A stretch of DNA of 12,461 nt from JBCBTD01 sp039818825 (GCA_039818825.1 JBCBTD010000093.1:1-12461); one strand, 5' to 3'; shown: positions 1-7,472, counted from the stretch's first letter. Numbers and translations: made by a program. Notes: generated from the sequence alone by a model not told the origin.

Positions 1-848
1 CGGTGGCCGGGCTCGGCGGAGACGTGCGCCAGCAGCACGTGGTCGAGGGCGGCGCCGTGCGTACGCACCAAGGGCAGCACGGCGGCGGTGGCGACGAAGC
101 CGTCGACCAGCACGGGCACGCCGCGCTCGCGGGCAGCCAGCGTCGCGGCCGCCATGGCGACCAGCTCGCGGCCACCCAGACGGCGCAGCACCTCCAGCGG
201 TGCGACCGCCTCGACGTGACGGGCAAGGCCGGCATCCACGACGGCCGCCTTGCGGCGGAGGCCCTCGGCGTCGACCCCGGTTCCGGGGCCCACCCAATCG
301 CCGCCGCGGCCTCCGAGCAGTGCTGCGGCGATGGCAGCGGCCGGTGTGGTGTTGGCGATGCCCATTTCGCCGATGGCCAGGAGATCGAGCCCATCGACCA
401 CCGCAGCCTCGCCCGCACGGACCGCCTCGTCGAAACCCGCCTCGTCGAGCGCCGGACCCTCGGTAAAGTCCGCCGTCGGTCGCTCGAGGTCCAGGGCGAC
501 GACGTGCAGCTCGGCGGCGGCGACCCGCGCGAGCTGGTTCACCGCGGCACCACCGGCTTCGAAATTGGCGACCATCTGCGCCGTCACCGCCGCCGGGAAA
601 GCGGACACGCCGCGGCCGGCGACCCCGTGATTGCCGGCGAAAACGGCGATGCGCACGCGGTCCAGCCGCGGCGGGCTGCGGCCCTGCCAGCGGGCGAGCC
701 AGGCGGTGATCGCCTCCAGCCGGCCGAGCGCACCCGGCGGCTTGGTCAAGGTCGCCTCGCGCGCGGCGACGGCGGCAGCAGCTTCCGCGTTGCCCAAGGG
801 CAGCGCCTCTAGCCGCGCCGCCAGGCTCTTCGGAGTGTGGACAGCCAA
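1..848 (-). CDS. cobT: Nicotinate-nucleotide--dimethylbenzimidazole phosphoribosyltransferase, partial (C-terminus missing)
   Basis: The protein transfers phosphoribose from nicotinate mononucleotide to dimethylbenzimidazole, giving alpha-ribazole phosphate for the lower ligand of cobalamin; it acts in the cytoplasm. Translating the minus strand gives 282 residues that fit the family from the first helix on: TKPPGALGRLE (about 35-45), FAGNHGV (70-76) followed by the AFPAAVTAQMV stretch, GEMGIANTTPAAA (160-172, matching the GEMGIGNTT family motif) and GPGTGVD (187-193). The window edge falls just after SAEPGH, so roughly the last 60 residues, including the GEGTGA-type loop with the catalytic Glu, lie outside. 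The start is a TTG at 846-848 with a near-perfect Shine-Dalgarno AGGAGGT (855-861) six bases upstream; no ATG competes. It diverges from cobS with 55 bp between starts, the usual pairing for lower-ligand assembly. Confidence 0.95.
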   Translation of the reverse strand, partial: MAVHTPKSLAARLEALPLGNAEAAAAVAAREATLTKPPGALGRLEAITAWLARWQGRSPPRLDRVRIAVFAGNHGVAGRGVSAFPAAVTAQMVANFEAGGAAVNQLARVAAAELHVVALDLERPTADFTEGPALDEAGFDEAVRAGEAAVVDGLDLLAIGEMGIANTTPAAAIAAALLGGRGGDWVGPGTGVDAEGLRRKAAVVDAGLARHVEAVAPLEVLRRLGGRELVAMAAATLAARERGVPVLVDGFVATAAVLPLVRTHGAALDHVLLAHVSAEPGH

Positions 849-903
849 GGGGTGACCTCCTAGTGGGGCGTCCGAGCTAGCAGCGACGGGGCGGGAGCGG
901 CAC
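849..903. promoter_or_regulatory. Divergent cobT/cobS intergenic region with both ribosome-binding sites
   Basis: These 55 bases separate the TTG start of cobT (minus) from the TTG start of cobS (plus). They hold the strong cobT Shine-Dalgarno (AGGAGGT on the minus strand, 855-861) and a plain cobS one (GGGAG, 893-897). The space is too short for a cobalamin riboswitch on either side and I see no B12-box-like sequence in it. Any promoters must therefore overlap each other or lie inside the opposite gene. I cannot pick out convincing -35/-10 boxes. Confidence 0.6.
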
Positions 904-1635
904 TTGGTCGAAGGTTTGAAGCTCGCCACCCAGTTCCTCACGCGGCTGCCGGTGACGTTGGATCGCACACCTCCACCCTTGGCCCAGGTGGCCGGGTGGT
1001 TTCCGGTGGTCGGCGCCGGCCTCGGCCTGATCGCCGGCCTCGTCTTCGCCGGACTGACGCTCGCGGGACTGCCGACCCTGGCGGCCGCATGCGTCGTGCT
1101 GGCGCTGTTGGCGCTCCTGACCGGAGCCTTGCACGAGGACGGGCTGGCCGACTGCGCCGACGCCCTGGGCGTCCGCGAGCGCGGCCGCCGGCTGGAGGTG
1201 ATGCGCGACAGCCGCATCGGCAGCTTCGGTGCGCAGGCGCTGATCTTCGTCACCCTCGCCCGGTTCATCGGGCTGTCGTCGCTCTGGGACCCGTGGCAGC
1301 AGTTGACGACGCTGGTGGTTGCCGCCGCCCTGTCACGCGGCGCCATCGTCGCGCTGTGGTCGTTCCTGCCGCCGGCACGGAACGACGGTTTGGCGGCCGG
1401 CCGCCGACCGGGGCCAATCGCCGTGGCGCTGGGCCTCGGATTGCCGGCTGCCGCCGCACTCGTCTTGCTACCGCCGGCGGTGGCCACCTCGATGCTGGCC
1501 CTGACCGTGGCGACCCTGATCGTCTGGGGTGCCGTCGCCAAGCGCGCCTTCGGCGGGCAGACGGGCGACGTGCTCGGCGCCGGCCAACAGCTTTGCGAAG
1601 CGGTGATGCTGTTGTCTTTGACCGTCCACCGTTGA
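904..1635 (+). CDS. cobS: Adenosylcobinamide-GDP ribazoletransferase (cobalamin synthase)
   Basis: This integral membrane enzyme joins adenosylcobinamide-GDP to alpha-ribazole (phosphate), the last assembly step of adenosylcobalamin, and uses the product of CobT. The 243-residue protein has the usual family length (about 240-260). It shows the family signature TGALHEDGLADCADALG (73-89), whose acidic residues bind divalent metal, then MRDSRIGSFGA (100-110), several hydrophobic segments (about 37-72, 111-125, 136-155, 175-212) and the C-terminal GGQTGDVLGA block (about 216-226). The start is TTG at 904, six bases after GGGAG (893-897); the next residues VEGLKLATQFLTRLP match the conserved N-terminus, so the TTG is credible. 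It is divergent from cobT and followed after 83 bp by cobA on the same strand. Confidence 0.95.
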   Translation: MVEGLKLATQFLTRLPVTLDRTPPPLAQVAGWFPVVGAGLGLIAGLVFAGLTLAGLPTLAAACVVLALLALLTGALHEDGLADCADALGVRERGRRLEVMRDSRIGSFGAQALIFVTLARFIGLSSLWDPWQQLTTLVVAAALSRGAIVALWSFLPPARNDGLAAGRRPGPIAVALGLGLPAAAALVLLPPAVATSMLALTVATLIVWGAVAKRAFGGQTGDVLGAGQQLCEAVMLLSLTVHR

Positions 1636-1718
1636 GTGGCCGGGCACCACCAACGTCCGCTACGCGCGACCGGCGGGTCCGATTGACCGGCGATGGCAGC
1701 GCCGGTACCGAATCGCCG

Positions 1719-2570
1719 ATGACTGCCGCCTCCGCCCCGCCCGTCACGGGTTTCGTCCATCTGATCGGCGCCGGCCCGGGCGATCCGGACTTGTTGACCG
1801 TGAAGGCGCTGCGCCTGCTGCAACGAGCCGACGTGGTGGTCCATGACCGCCTGGTCGGGCCGGGCGTGCTCGCCCTGATCCCGTCGCATGCCGAGCGCGT
1901 GTTCGTCGGCAAGCGCCGCGCGCACCACGAGCTTCGCCAGCCGGCGCTGAACGCGTTGCTGGTCGACCGAGCCCGGCGCGGCCAACGGGTCGTTCGGCTG
2001 AAAGGCGGTGACCCGTTCGTCTTCGGCCGCGGCGGCGAAGAGCTCGACGCGCTGTTGGAGGCGGGCGTGCCGTTCGAGATCGTCCCGGGCGTGACTGCAG
2101 CGATCGGCGCCGCCGCCTATGCCGGCTTTCCATTGACCCACCGCGACCACGCCCACGGCGTGGTGTTCGCGACCGGCCAGGGGCACGACGGCCCGGCGGC
2201 CCACGACTGGGCCGCCCTCGCCCGCAGCGGCCACACCTTGTGCTTGTACATGGGCCTGACCGGGCTGCGCGCGGTGGCAGCGGCGTTGATCGGTGCCGGC
2301 ATGGAGCCGACGACCCCAGCCTGCGCCATCGAGAACGCGACGCTGCCGCAGCAGCGCCTGGTGCGCGGAACGATCGCCAATCTCGGCGACCGCGCCGACG
2401 GACTGGACGCCCGCAACCCCGTGCTGGTGGTGGTCGGCCGCGTCGTCGCGTCGGCTGAGCGCTACGGCTGGTTCAAGACCGCCGGTGCCAGCAGTGCCGC
2501 ACCCTTCGCCGGCGCCGATGCGCCGATCGCAGCCGAGCCGAACGCCGCGGTCAGAAAGCGTAGTGCGTGA
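1719..2570 (+). CDS. cobA: Uroporphyrinogen-III C-methyltransferase (SUMT), single-domain
   Basis: The enzyme uses S-adenosylmethionine to methylate uroporphyrinogen III at C2 and C7, making precorrin-2, the branch point to cobalamin and siroheme. The 283 residues carry all SUMT landmarks: GAGPGDPDLLT (17-27, SAM-binding loop), VVRLKGGDPFVFGRGGEE (91-108), VPGVTAAIGAAAYAGFPLTHRD (read as positions 122-143) and the YMGL turn (177-180). There is no CysG-type oxidase/chelatase domain, so this is the stand-alone CobA form. The reading frame is open far upstream, but homology begins just after the ATG at 1719, which I take as the start; its Shine-Dalgarno is poor. It lies 83 bp after cobS, probably cotranscribed, and its last 20 bases overlap the end of the convergent gshA. 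Confidence 0.93.
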   Translation: MTAASAPPVTGFVHLIGAGPGDPDLLTVKALRLLQRADVVVHDRLVGPGVLALIPSHAERVFVGKRRAHHELRQPALNALLVDRARRGQRVVRLKGGDPFVFGRGGEELDALLEAGVPFEIVPGVTAAIGAAAYAGFPLTHRDHAHGVVFATGQGHDGPAAHDWAALARSGHTLCLYMGLTGLRAVAAALIGAGMEPTTPACAIENATLPQQRLVRGTIANLGDRADGLDARNPVLVVVGRVVASAERYGWFKTAGASSAAPFAGADAPIAAEPNAAVRKRSA

Positions 2571-3915
2571 AGATCGGATCGACGCTTTCGGCCCAAGGGC
2601 CGTGGTAGCGGGCCAACTTCTCCTCGGCCGGCGTCCGACCGCTGTCGGCAATCACCAGGAGCGGCTCCAGGTACTTGCGCTCGTCGAGACCATCGATGTC
2701 GTGATGGCCTCGCGCTCGGAGTCCGGCCTCGGCCAACCCCACCACACGCTGAGCGACGGCTTTGAGAGCCCCGCCGCGAAACGGGGTCTTCAAACCGAAG
2801 CGCGGGACGTCGCGCCGCAGGCCCTCCCGCTCCTCGGCGGTCCAGTCGGTGACCAGATCGGCGGCCGCGTCGAGCGACGCCGGGTGGTAGAGAAGCCCGA
2901 CCCAGAGCGCCGGCAGCGCGCAGATCATGTTCCAAGGGCCGCTGTCGGCGCCGCGCATCTCCAGGTACTTCTTGAGACGCACCTCGGGGAACGCGGTCGT
3001 CAGGTGGGCTTCCCAGTCGTCGAGGGTCGGCAGCTCGCCAGGTAGCGCCGGCAGCCGTCCTTCCATGAAGTCGCGAAAGGACTGGCCACTGGCGTCGACG
3101 TAGCGGCCGGCGCGGTAGACGAAGTACATCGGCACGTCGAGCACGTAGTCGACGTAGCGCTCGAAGCCGAAACCGTCGTCGAAGACGAACGGCAACATGC
3201 CGGCGCGGTCCGGGTCCGTGTCGGTCCACATGTGGCTGCGATAGCTCAAGAAGCCGTTGGGTCGCTCTTCGGTGAAGGGCGAATTGGCGAAGAGCGCCGT
3301 CGCCACCGGCTGCAGAGCCAAGCCGACCCGGAACTTCTTCACCATATCGGCTTCGCTGGCATGGTCGAGGTTCACCTGAACCGTGCAGGTCCGGTGCATC
3401 ATGTCCAAACCCATCGAGCCGCGGGTCGGCATGTATTCCCGCATGATCGCGTAGCGGCCCTTGGGCATGCGCGGGATGTCGGCGAGCGGCCATTTCGGAT
3501 TGAAGCCGATGCCGAGCATCCCGATTCCGGCGCCCTCGGTGATCGTCTTGACCTCGGCAAGATGCTCGTTGGTCTCGCGACAGGTGTCGTGGAGCGTATT
3601 GAGCGGCGCGCCGGACAGCTCGAGCTGGCCACCAGGCTCGAGGGTGATGCCCGCACGCTCGCGGACCAGCGCGATCGGCAAGCCCTCCTCGCGTACCACC
3701 TGCCAGTCGAACCGCTCCGCCAAGCGCTCCAGGAGCCAGCGGATGCCGCCAGCACCCTCGTAGCTGAGTGGTCGCAAGTCGTTACGGCGGAAAGCGAACT
3801 TCTCGTGCTCGGTACCGATCCGATGCGCGGTTGGCGGCTTGGCCGCGCCGGCGAGGTACGCCACGAGATCGGCCTTGCCGGTCACGGGCGGAGCCGTCTT
3901 TTCGGCAGACGCCAT
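2551..3915 (-). CDS. gshA: Glutamate--cysteine ligase (plant/alphaproteobacterial type)
   Basis: This cytoplasmic enzyme makes gamma-glutamylcysteine from glutamate and cysteine with ATP, the first and limiting step of glutathione synthesis. The 454-residue product is of normal length for the plant/alphaproteobacterial class. Visible signatures are HRIGTEHEKFAF (31-42), YEGAGGIRWLLERL (52-65), the substrate-binding TLEPGGQLELSGAP (91-104), FNPKWPL (138-144), MMHRTCTVQVNLD (172-184) and a C-terminal FRGG-type segment. The ATG at 3913-3915 has a strong Shine-Dalgarno AGGAGGA (3921-3927 on the plus strand as TCCTCCT) five bases away, which fixes the start. It follows the parA-like gene after 65 bp on the same strand; a small GCGCC/GGCGC inverted repeat (3936-3951) lies in that gap. 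No glutathione synthetase gene is in view. Its 3' end overlaps cobA. Confidence 0.95.
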   Translation of the reverse strand: MASAEKTAPPVTGKADLVAYLAGAAKPPTAHRIGTEHEKFAFRRNDLRPLSYEGAGGIRWLLERLAERFDWQVVREEGLPIALVRERAGITLEPGGQLELSGAPLNTLHDTCRETNEHLAEVKTITEGAGIGMLGIGFNPKWPLADIPRMPKGRYAIMREYMPTRGSMGLDMMHRTCTVQVNLDHASEADMVKKFRVGLALQPVATALFANSPFTEERPNGFLSYRSHMWTDTDPDRAGMLPFVFDDGFGFERYVDYVLDVPMYFVYRAGRYVDASGQSFRDFMEGRLPALPGELPTLDDWEAHLTTAFPEVRLKKYLEMRGADSGPWNMICALPALWVGLLYHPASLDAAADLVTDWTAEEREGLRRDVPRFGLKTPFRGGALKAVAQRVVGLAEAGLRARGHHDIDGLDERKYLEPLLVIADSGRTPAEEKLARYHGPWAESVDPIFTHYAF

Positions 3916-3980
3916 GGTCGTCCTCCTGGTACACAGCGCCCCCCCAGGCGCCGTGGTCGCGGTGTCCTAGTCGACGGGAC

Positions 3981-4634
3981 CTACCGCGCCAAGCCGAAGC
4001 TGCGACCACGAGCGATCGTGAGCAGCCGGGTGGCGACCTCACGGGCTTCGTCGGCTGCCCGGCTGCGGGGCTCGCTCTCGACCGCACCGAGGCCCTGGTG
4101 CATCGATCCGGCAAAGGCCGTGCGGTTGCCGAATCCCATCTCCAGCGGCACGGCACCGGCGTCGGCCAATCCGGCACGCGCTTCGTCGAGTGCCCGCCCC
4201 CGCGGCGGGGTCCGGTTCCAAACCACCGCCATCGGGCGCTTCTCCGCTTTCACCAGATCGAGGGTGGCGCCGATCGCCCAGACGTCGAGCAGGCTGGGCT
4301 GACACGGAATCACCACGAGATCGCTTTCCCGCACCACCACCCGCGCCTCGCTCTCTGCATGCGGTGGGCTGTCGACCAGCACGACGTCGTGACTGGCACG
4401 CAGCTCGCGGAGCGCGATCCCGAGGCGCCAGCCTTGGACCGAACGCACCTCGACCGGCGGACGGATCGTCCGCGCCCGCAGCGCCGCCCAGGCGCCGAGC
4501 GTCCCTTGCGGGTCGGTATCGATGCAGGCCACCCGCAGCCTCCGCTCGACCCAGGCGGCCGCCAGTTGCGCGGTGACCGTGGTCTTGCCGGCGCCGCCCT
4601 TCTGCTGGGCCACTGCAATCACCGACGCACTCAT
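3981..4634 (-). CDS. Orphan ParA/MinD-family ATPase
   Basis: A 217-residue P-loop ATPase of the ParA class, cytoplasmic and probably dimerising on ATP. It has the deviant Walker A KGGAGKTT (12-19) with the signature lysine, the A' motif DTDPQG (39-44) and a Walker B-like VVLVDSPP (84-91), followed by IPCQPSLLDVWA (109-120) typical of ParA. It lacks an N-terminal DNA-binding domain, and no ParB or parS-like partner is in view, so replicon partitioning is not implied. Orphan ParAs of this size place protein clusters or membrane complexes in some alphaproteobacteria; the cargo here is unknown. The start ATG is at 4632-4634; its Shine-Dalgarno (GAGGA, about 4642-4646) overlaps the TGA of the upstream reductase gene, giving a 10-nt gap and likely translational coupling. 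It precedes gshA. Confidence 0.9.
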   Translation of the reverse strand: MSASVIAVAQQKGGAGKTTVTAQLAAAWVERRLRVACIDTDPQGTLGAWAALRARTIRPPVEVRSVQGWRLGIALRELRASHDVVLVDSPPHAESEARVVVRESDLVVIPCQPSLLDVWAIGATLDLVKAEKRPMAVVWNRTPPRGRALDEARAGLADAGAVPLEMGFGNRTAFAGSMHQGLGAVESEPRSRAADEAREVATRLLTIARGRSFGLAR

Positions 4635-4644
4635 GACGTTGTCC

Positions 4645-5571
4645 TCAATAGCCGCGCTCGAGATCGACGCGGTGGGGGAGCGGCAAGCCGTTGCGCACCG
4701 CATCGACCACAGCCCTGACGGCCACGGCGCCGGTCTCGGGCACCGGGGTCGCCGCGACGTGGGGGGTGACGCGGACCCGCGGATGCCGCCAGAACGGATG
4801 GTCCGCCGGCAATGGCTCGACGCGGAAGACGTCCAAGGTCGCGCTCGCCAGCTGGCCATCATCCAAGGCGCGCAGCAGATCGGCGTCGACCACGTGTTCG
4901 CCGCGCCCGACGTTGACGAAATGTGCGCCGCGCTTGGTTCGCTGGAGGAACCGGGCGTCGACCAGCCCCGCGGTTTCAGCGGTGGCTGGCAACAGCAATA
5001 CCACCATGTCGGACCGGGCCAGCAGCCGGTCCAAGCCGTCCGCGCCGCCCTCGACGACGACGCCGGCGATAGTGCGGCCAAGCCGGCTCCAACCGCTGAT
5101 CGAAAAGCCCGCCGCCGCCAGCCGCGCTGCCACCGCCCGCCCGATCGCACCGAGCCCGAGCAGACCGACGTGGAACGCCGAAGGCGCGCCGGCGGGCGCC
5201 CAATCCCACTGCCCGACCGTCGCGCAGCGGGCGTAGTGGTCGAAGCCACGCTGCGCCGTCAGGGCGGCATGGAGCACGTAGTCGGCCATCTGTGCGGCCA
5301 GACCGGGCTCCACCATCCGGCACACCGGCACGCCAGACGGCAACGCGGCGAACGGTATGTGGTCGACGCCGGCGGCCAAAGACACCACCGCGCGGACGTG
5401 CTTCAGACTGGCGAGCAGCGCCGGCGGCGGGCGATAGACCAGCGCAAACGCGATCGCCGCCGGGTCCGGGACGTGCGGCCATACCCAGACGTCGAGATCA
5501 GGCAGCTCCGAAGCGAGCGCCCGACGCCACGGCTCGGGGTCGTCGAGCGGGGAATGAAAAACCAAGGCCAT
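4645..5571 (-). CDS. ghrA: Glyoxylate/hydroxypyruvate reductase A-like 2-hydroxyacid dehydrogenase
   Basis: Likely reduces glyoxylate, hydroxypyruvate or a related 2-oxoacid with NAD(P)H in the cytoplasm. The 308 residues match the GhrA branch of the D-2-hydroxyacid dehydrogenases in length and order: substrate-domain motif SLAAGVDH (64-71), Rossmann loop GLGAIG (139-144), the catalytic arginine in VNVGRGEH (R223), the glutamate in FRVEPLP (E252) and the histidine in TPHVAAT (H271), followed by the short GhrA-like tail. All three catalytic residues are present. The exact substrate cannot be read from sequence. The ATG at 5569-5571 has only a weak ribosome-binding site (GGGTAA). It is the first gene of a minus-strand run with the ParA-like ATPase and gshA, and diverges from the small secreted protein gene at 5690. 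Confidence 0.9.
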   Translation of the reverse strand: MALVFHSPLDDPEPWRRALASELPDLDVWVWPHVPDPAAIAFALVYRPPPALLASLKHVRAVVSLAAGVDHIPFAALPSGVPVCRMVEPGLAAQMADYVLHAALTAQRGFDHYARCATVGQWDWAPAGAPSAFHVGLLGLGAIGRAVAARLAAAGFSISGWSRLGRTIAGVVVEGGADGLDRLLARSDMVVLLLPATAETAGLVDARFLQRTKRGAHFVNVGRGEHVVDADLLRALDDGQLASATLDVFRVEPLPADHPFWRHPRVRVTPHVAATPVPETGAVAVRAVVDAVRNGLPLPHRVDLERGY

Positions 5572-5656
5572 GCGTTACCCGAGCGGGAAACCCGTTCTTT
5601 ACCCTCGCATGTTTGGCTGGTCGAGACGCGAGCCCCGCGACCCTCGATCGAGCATC

Positions 5657-5679
5657 CCTCATCGGGGCCGGCCGTGAGG
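5657..5679 (+). promoter_or_regulatory. Hairpin covering the ribosome-binding site of the secreted protein gene
   Basis: The left arm CCTCA-T-CGG (5657-5665, T5662 bulged) pairs with CCG-TGAGG (5672-5679) around a six-base GGCCGG loop, giving eight base pairs. The right arm includes the GAGG core of the Shine-Dalgarno (GAGGAG, 5676-5681) that serves the ATG at 5690. If this lies within the transcript, the site would be occluded in the folded RNA, which suggests control of translation. The pairing is seen in the sequence; the regulatory role is inference. Confidence 0.4.
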
Positions 5680-5689
5680 AGTGATGACG

Positions 5690-6055
5690 ATGCAGCCGAA
5701 GCTTGCCCTTGCCGCCGGTTGTCTGGGCTTGAGCCTGGCGATCACCGGGTACACGACGATCGCCCGTGCCGAAAGCACGTCGACCGTCACCGCTTGCCAC
5801 GACCATGCGATCTTGAGCCGAGCGCTCAAGGAGCGCTACAGCGAGGAACCGGTGTCGATCGGCCTGCAGTCGAACGGCGCGTTGATGCAGGTCTACGCCT
5901 CGCCGCAGACCGGCACCTGGACGATCACGGCGACGCGGCCGGACGGGATGAGCTGTATCCTCGCCGTGGGCAACAACTACGAGCACCACGAGTTGGGCCT
6001 CGGCGGGCCGACCGCTCGCGACGACACCGTGCGGCGCACCGACCCGACGAGCTGA
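5690..6055 (+). CDS. Small secreted protein of unknown function
   Basis: I do not recognise a characterised family. The 121-residue product begins with a lysine and a long hydrophobic segment (LALAAGCLGLSLAITG, 5-20) ending in a signal-peptidase-I-like ARA site (25-27), so export to the periplasm is likely. The mature part of about 94 residues has exactly two cysteines, C36 and C89, which could form a disulfide, and a conserved-looking WTITATRPDGMSCILAVGNNY stretch read at about 77-97 (W77, P84, G86, C89, G94). Similar short exported proteins with a Trp...Pro-x-Gly...Cys...Gly pattern are familiar from alphaproteobacterial genomes without assigned role. Starts at 5681 (GTG) and 5684 (ATG) are in frame, but GAGGAG (5676-5681) is best spaced for the ATG at 5690. 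It diverges from ghrA and converges on the deaminase gene 33 bp away. Confidence 0.75.
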   Translation: MQPKLALAAGCLGLSLAITGYTTIARAESTSTVTACHDHAILSRALKERYSEEPVSIGLQSNGALMQVYASPQTGTWTITATRPDGMSCILAVGNNYEHHELGLGGPTARDDTVRRTDPTS

Positions 6056-6088
6056 CGTCGTCAGCCGGCCGAGCGTCCAAGGCAAGCG

Positions 6089-7429
6089 TCAAGCGGCGAC
6101 CAGGGTGGCTGCGGCCCGGCGATGGCGGTCCACCAGCGCCGCGCGGTCGAGCCCGACGACGGCGCCGTTCTCGACGACCCAGCGGCCGGCGACCATCACC
6201 CGGTCGGCGCGGTCGAAGCCGCTGCGGACCAGCGCCGCGAGCGGGTCGCGCGCGCCCGCAAAGCGCAGCGCATCCATGTCGAACAACGCCAGATCGGCTT
6301 GTCGGCCAACCTCGAGACCACCGATGTCGGTGCGGCCGAGGCACGCGGCGCCCCCGGCGGTGGCCCAACGCAGCGCGTCCAGGTGGCCGACCCGCTCGAC
6401 GCCAGCCGCCAGCCGCTGCAAGAGGAACGCGAGGCGGACTTCGGCGGCGAGGTTGGAATGGTCGTTCGACGCCGAGCCGTCGACCGCCAAGCCCACCGGT
6501 GCACCCGCGGCTTCCAATGCCAACACCGGACAGATGCCCGAACCGAGCACGAGGTTGGCCGACGGACAGTGCGCGACCCCGACGCCGGCACGGCCGAGAC
6601 GGATGATCTCTTCGGCTGCGAAGTGGATGCCATGGGCCACCCAGGTGCGCGGTCCGAGCCAGCCGCACGCGTCCAGGTAGTCGACGGGCCGACAGCCGTA
6701 GCGCTCCAGGCAGAAGCGCTCCTCGTCCGCCGTTTCGGCCAGGTGGGTGTGCAGGCGCACCCCGTGTAGCGAGGCCAACGCAGCCGTTTCCTCCAAGAGC
6801 CAGCGCGTCACCGAGAACGGGGAACAGGGTGCGAGCGCGATCTGGCACATGGCACCCGATCCGGGCTGGTGATGCCGGCTGATCAGCCGCTCGCTGTCGC
6901 GAAGCACCACTTCGGCCGACTGGGTCACGGCGGGCGGCGGCAGCCCACCGTCGTCGCTCGACAGATCCATGCTGCCGCGGGTCAGGACCACCCGGAGTCC
7001 GAGGTCGCGCGCGACCTCGACCTCGAGGTCGATGGCGTTCTCCGTGCCCGCCGGAAAGACGTAGTGATGGTCCACAGCAGTGGTGCAGCCGCTCTCCAAC
7101 AGCTCGGCGAAGGCCAACCGGAAGGCCGGCTCCAGCGCTTCGGGCGTGAGTCGCGCCCAGATTGGATAGAGGCCCTCGAGCCAGCCGAACAACGGCTGGT
7201 CGAGTACCGCCGGCACGGCGCGGGTCAGGGTCTGGTAGGTGTGGTGGTGGGTGTTGACGAGGCCCGGCAGCACGACGTGCCGCCAGGCGTCGAAGACGGC
7301 GTCCACCGGTGTCGCGGGCACCCCCCCGGCCGGCACCAGCTCGACGATGCGATCGTCGGCTACGACGACACCGCCGGCCGCCCCGTCGGCGACGATCGCC
7401 AGCGGTTGCTTGATCCAGGTCCTGGTCAT
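6089..7429 (-). CDS. 8-oxoguanine deaminase-like amidohydrolase
   Basis: A metal-dependent amidohydrolase of the cytosine/guanine deaminase branch, best matched to 8-oxoguanine deaminases, which turn 8-oxoguanine into urate and ammonia in the cytoplasm. The 446 residues are of full family length. Key segments are LPGLVNTHHHTYQTLTRAVP (54-73, metal-binding histidines around 61-63), LFGWLEGLYPIW (80-91), TTAVDHHYVFP (116-126), LHTHLAET (226-233), VAHGIHF (264-270), HCPSANLVLGSG (287-298) and the catalytic aspartate in LAVDGSASND (D317). The NTHHHTYQTLTRA/LFGWLEGLYPIW pairing is what points to this subgroup rather than to guanine deaminase or chlorohydrolases; related triazine hydrolases remain possible. 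The ATG at 7427-7429 has GGAG (7437-7440) well placed. It lies 43 nt after yciI, likely one operon. Confidence 0.85.
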   Translation of the reverse strand: MTRTWIKQPLAIVADGAAGGVVVADDRIVELVPAGGVPATPVDAVFDAWRHVVLPGLVNTHHHTYQTLTRAVPAVLDQPLFGWLEGLYPIWARLTPEALEPAFRLAFAELLESGCTTAVDHHYVFPAGTENAIDLEVEVARDLGLRVVLTRGSMDLSSDDGGLPPPAVTQSAEVVLRDSERLISRHHQPGSGAMCQIALAPCSPFSVTRWLLEETAALASLHGVRLHTHLAETADEERFCLERYGCRPVDYLDACGWLGPRTWVAHGIHFAAEEIIRLGRAGVGVAHCPSANLVLGSGICPVLALEAAGAPVGLAVDGSASNDHSNLAAEVRLAFLLQRLAAGVERVGHLDALRWATAGGAACLGRTDIGGLEVGRQADLALFDMDALRFAGARDPLAALVRSGFDRADRVMVAGRWVVENGAVVGLDRAALVDRHRRAAATLVAA

Positions 7430-7472
7430 GCGCGAGCTCCAACGAGGACCGACCGAACGGCGTCGGCGGCCG

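Noticed and set aside
3..812. Open frame on the plus strand opposite cobT
   Set aside because: Its product has low-complexity Gln/His/Arg/Gly content and matches nothing, while the minus strand reads a clear CobT with family motifs and a strong ribosome-binding site.
3088..3100. GCCACTG strings resembling part of a cobalamin riboswitch box (also near 4609)
   Set aside because: They lie inside the gshA and parA-like coding regions, without the rest of the B12-box or any neighbouring leader structure.
5584..5594. CGGG-AAA-CCCG inverted repeat upstream of the ghrA-like gene
   Set aside because: A four-base stem is too short to claim as an operator or terminator without conservation data.
5720..5735. 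Possible lipobox (LAAGC) in the small secreted protein
   Set aside because: The cysteine at residue 11 comes after too short a hydrophobic stretch, the residue at -3 is Ala, and hydrophobic sequence continues past it to an ARA signal-peptidase-I site.
4522..6606. Very long open frame on the plus strand (694 codons)
   Set aside because: It runs antisense through the ParA-like, GhrA-like and deaminase genes and across the secreted protein gene, and its translation is rich in Arg, Pro and Ala with no family features. Long antisense frames are expected in GC-rich DNA.
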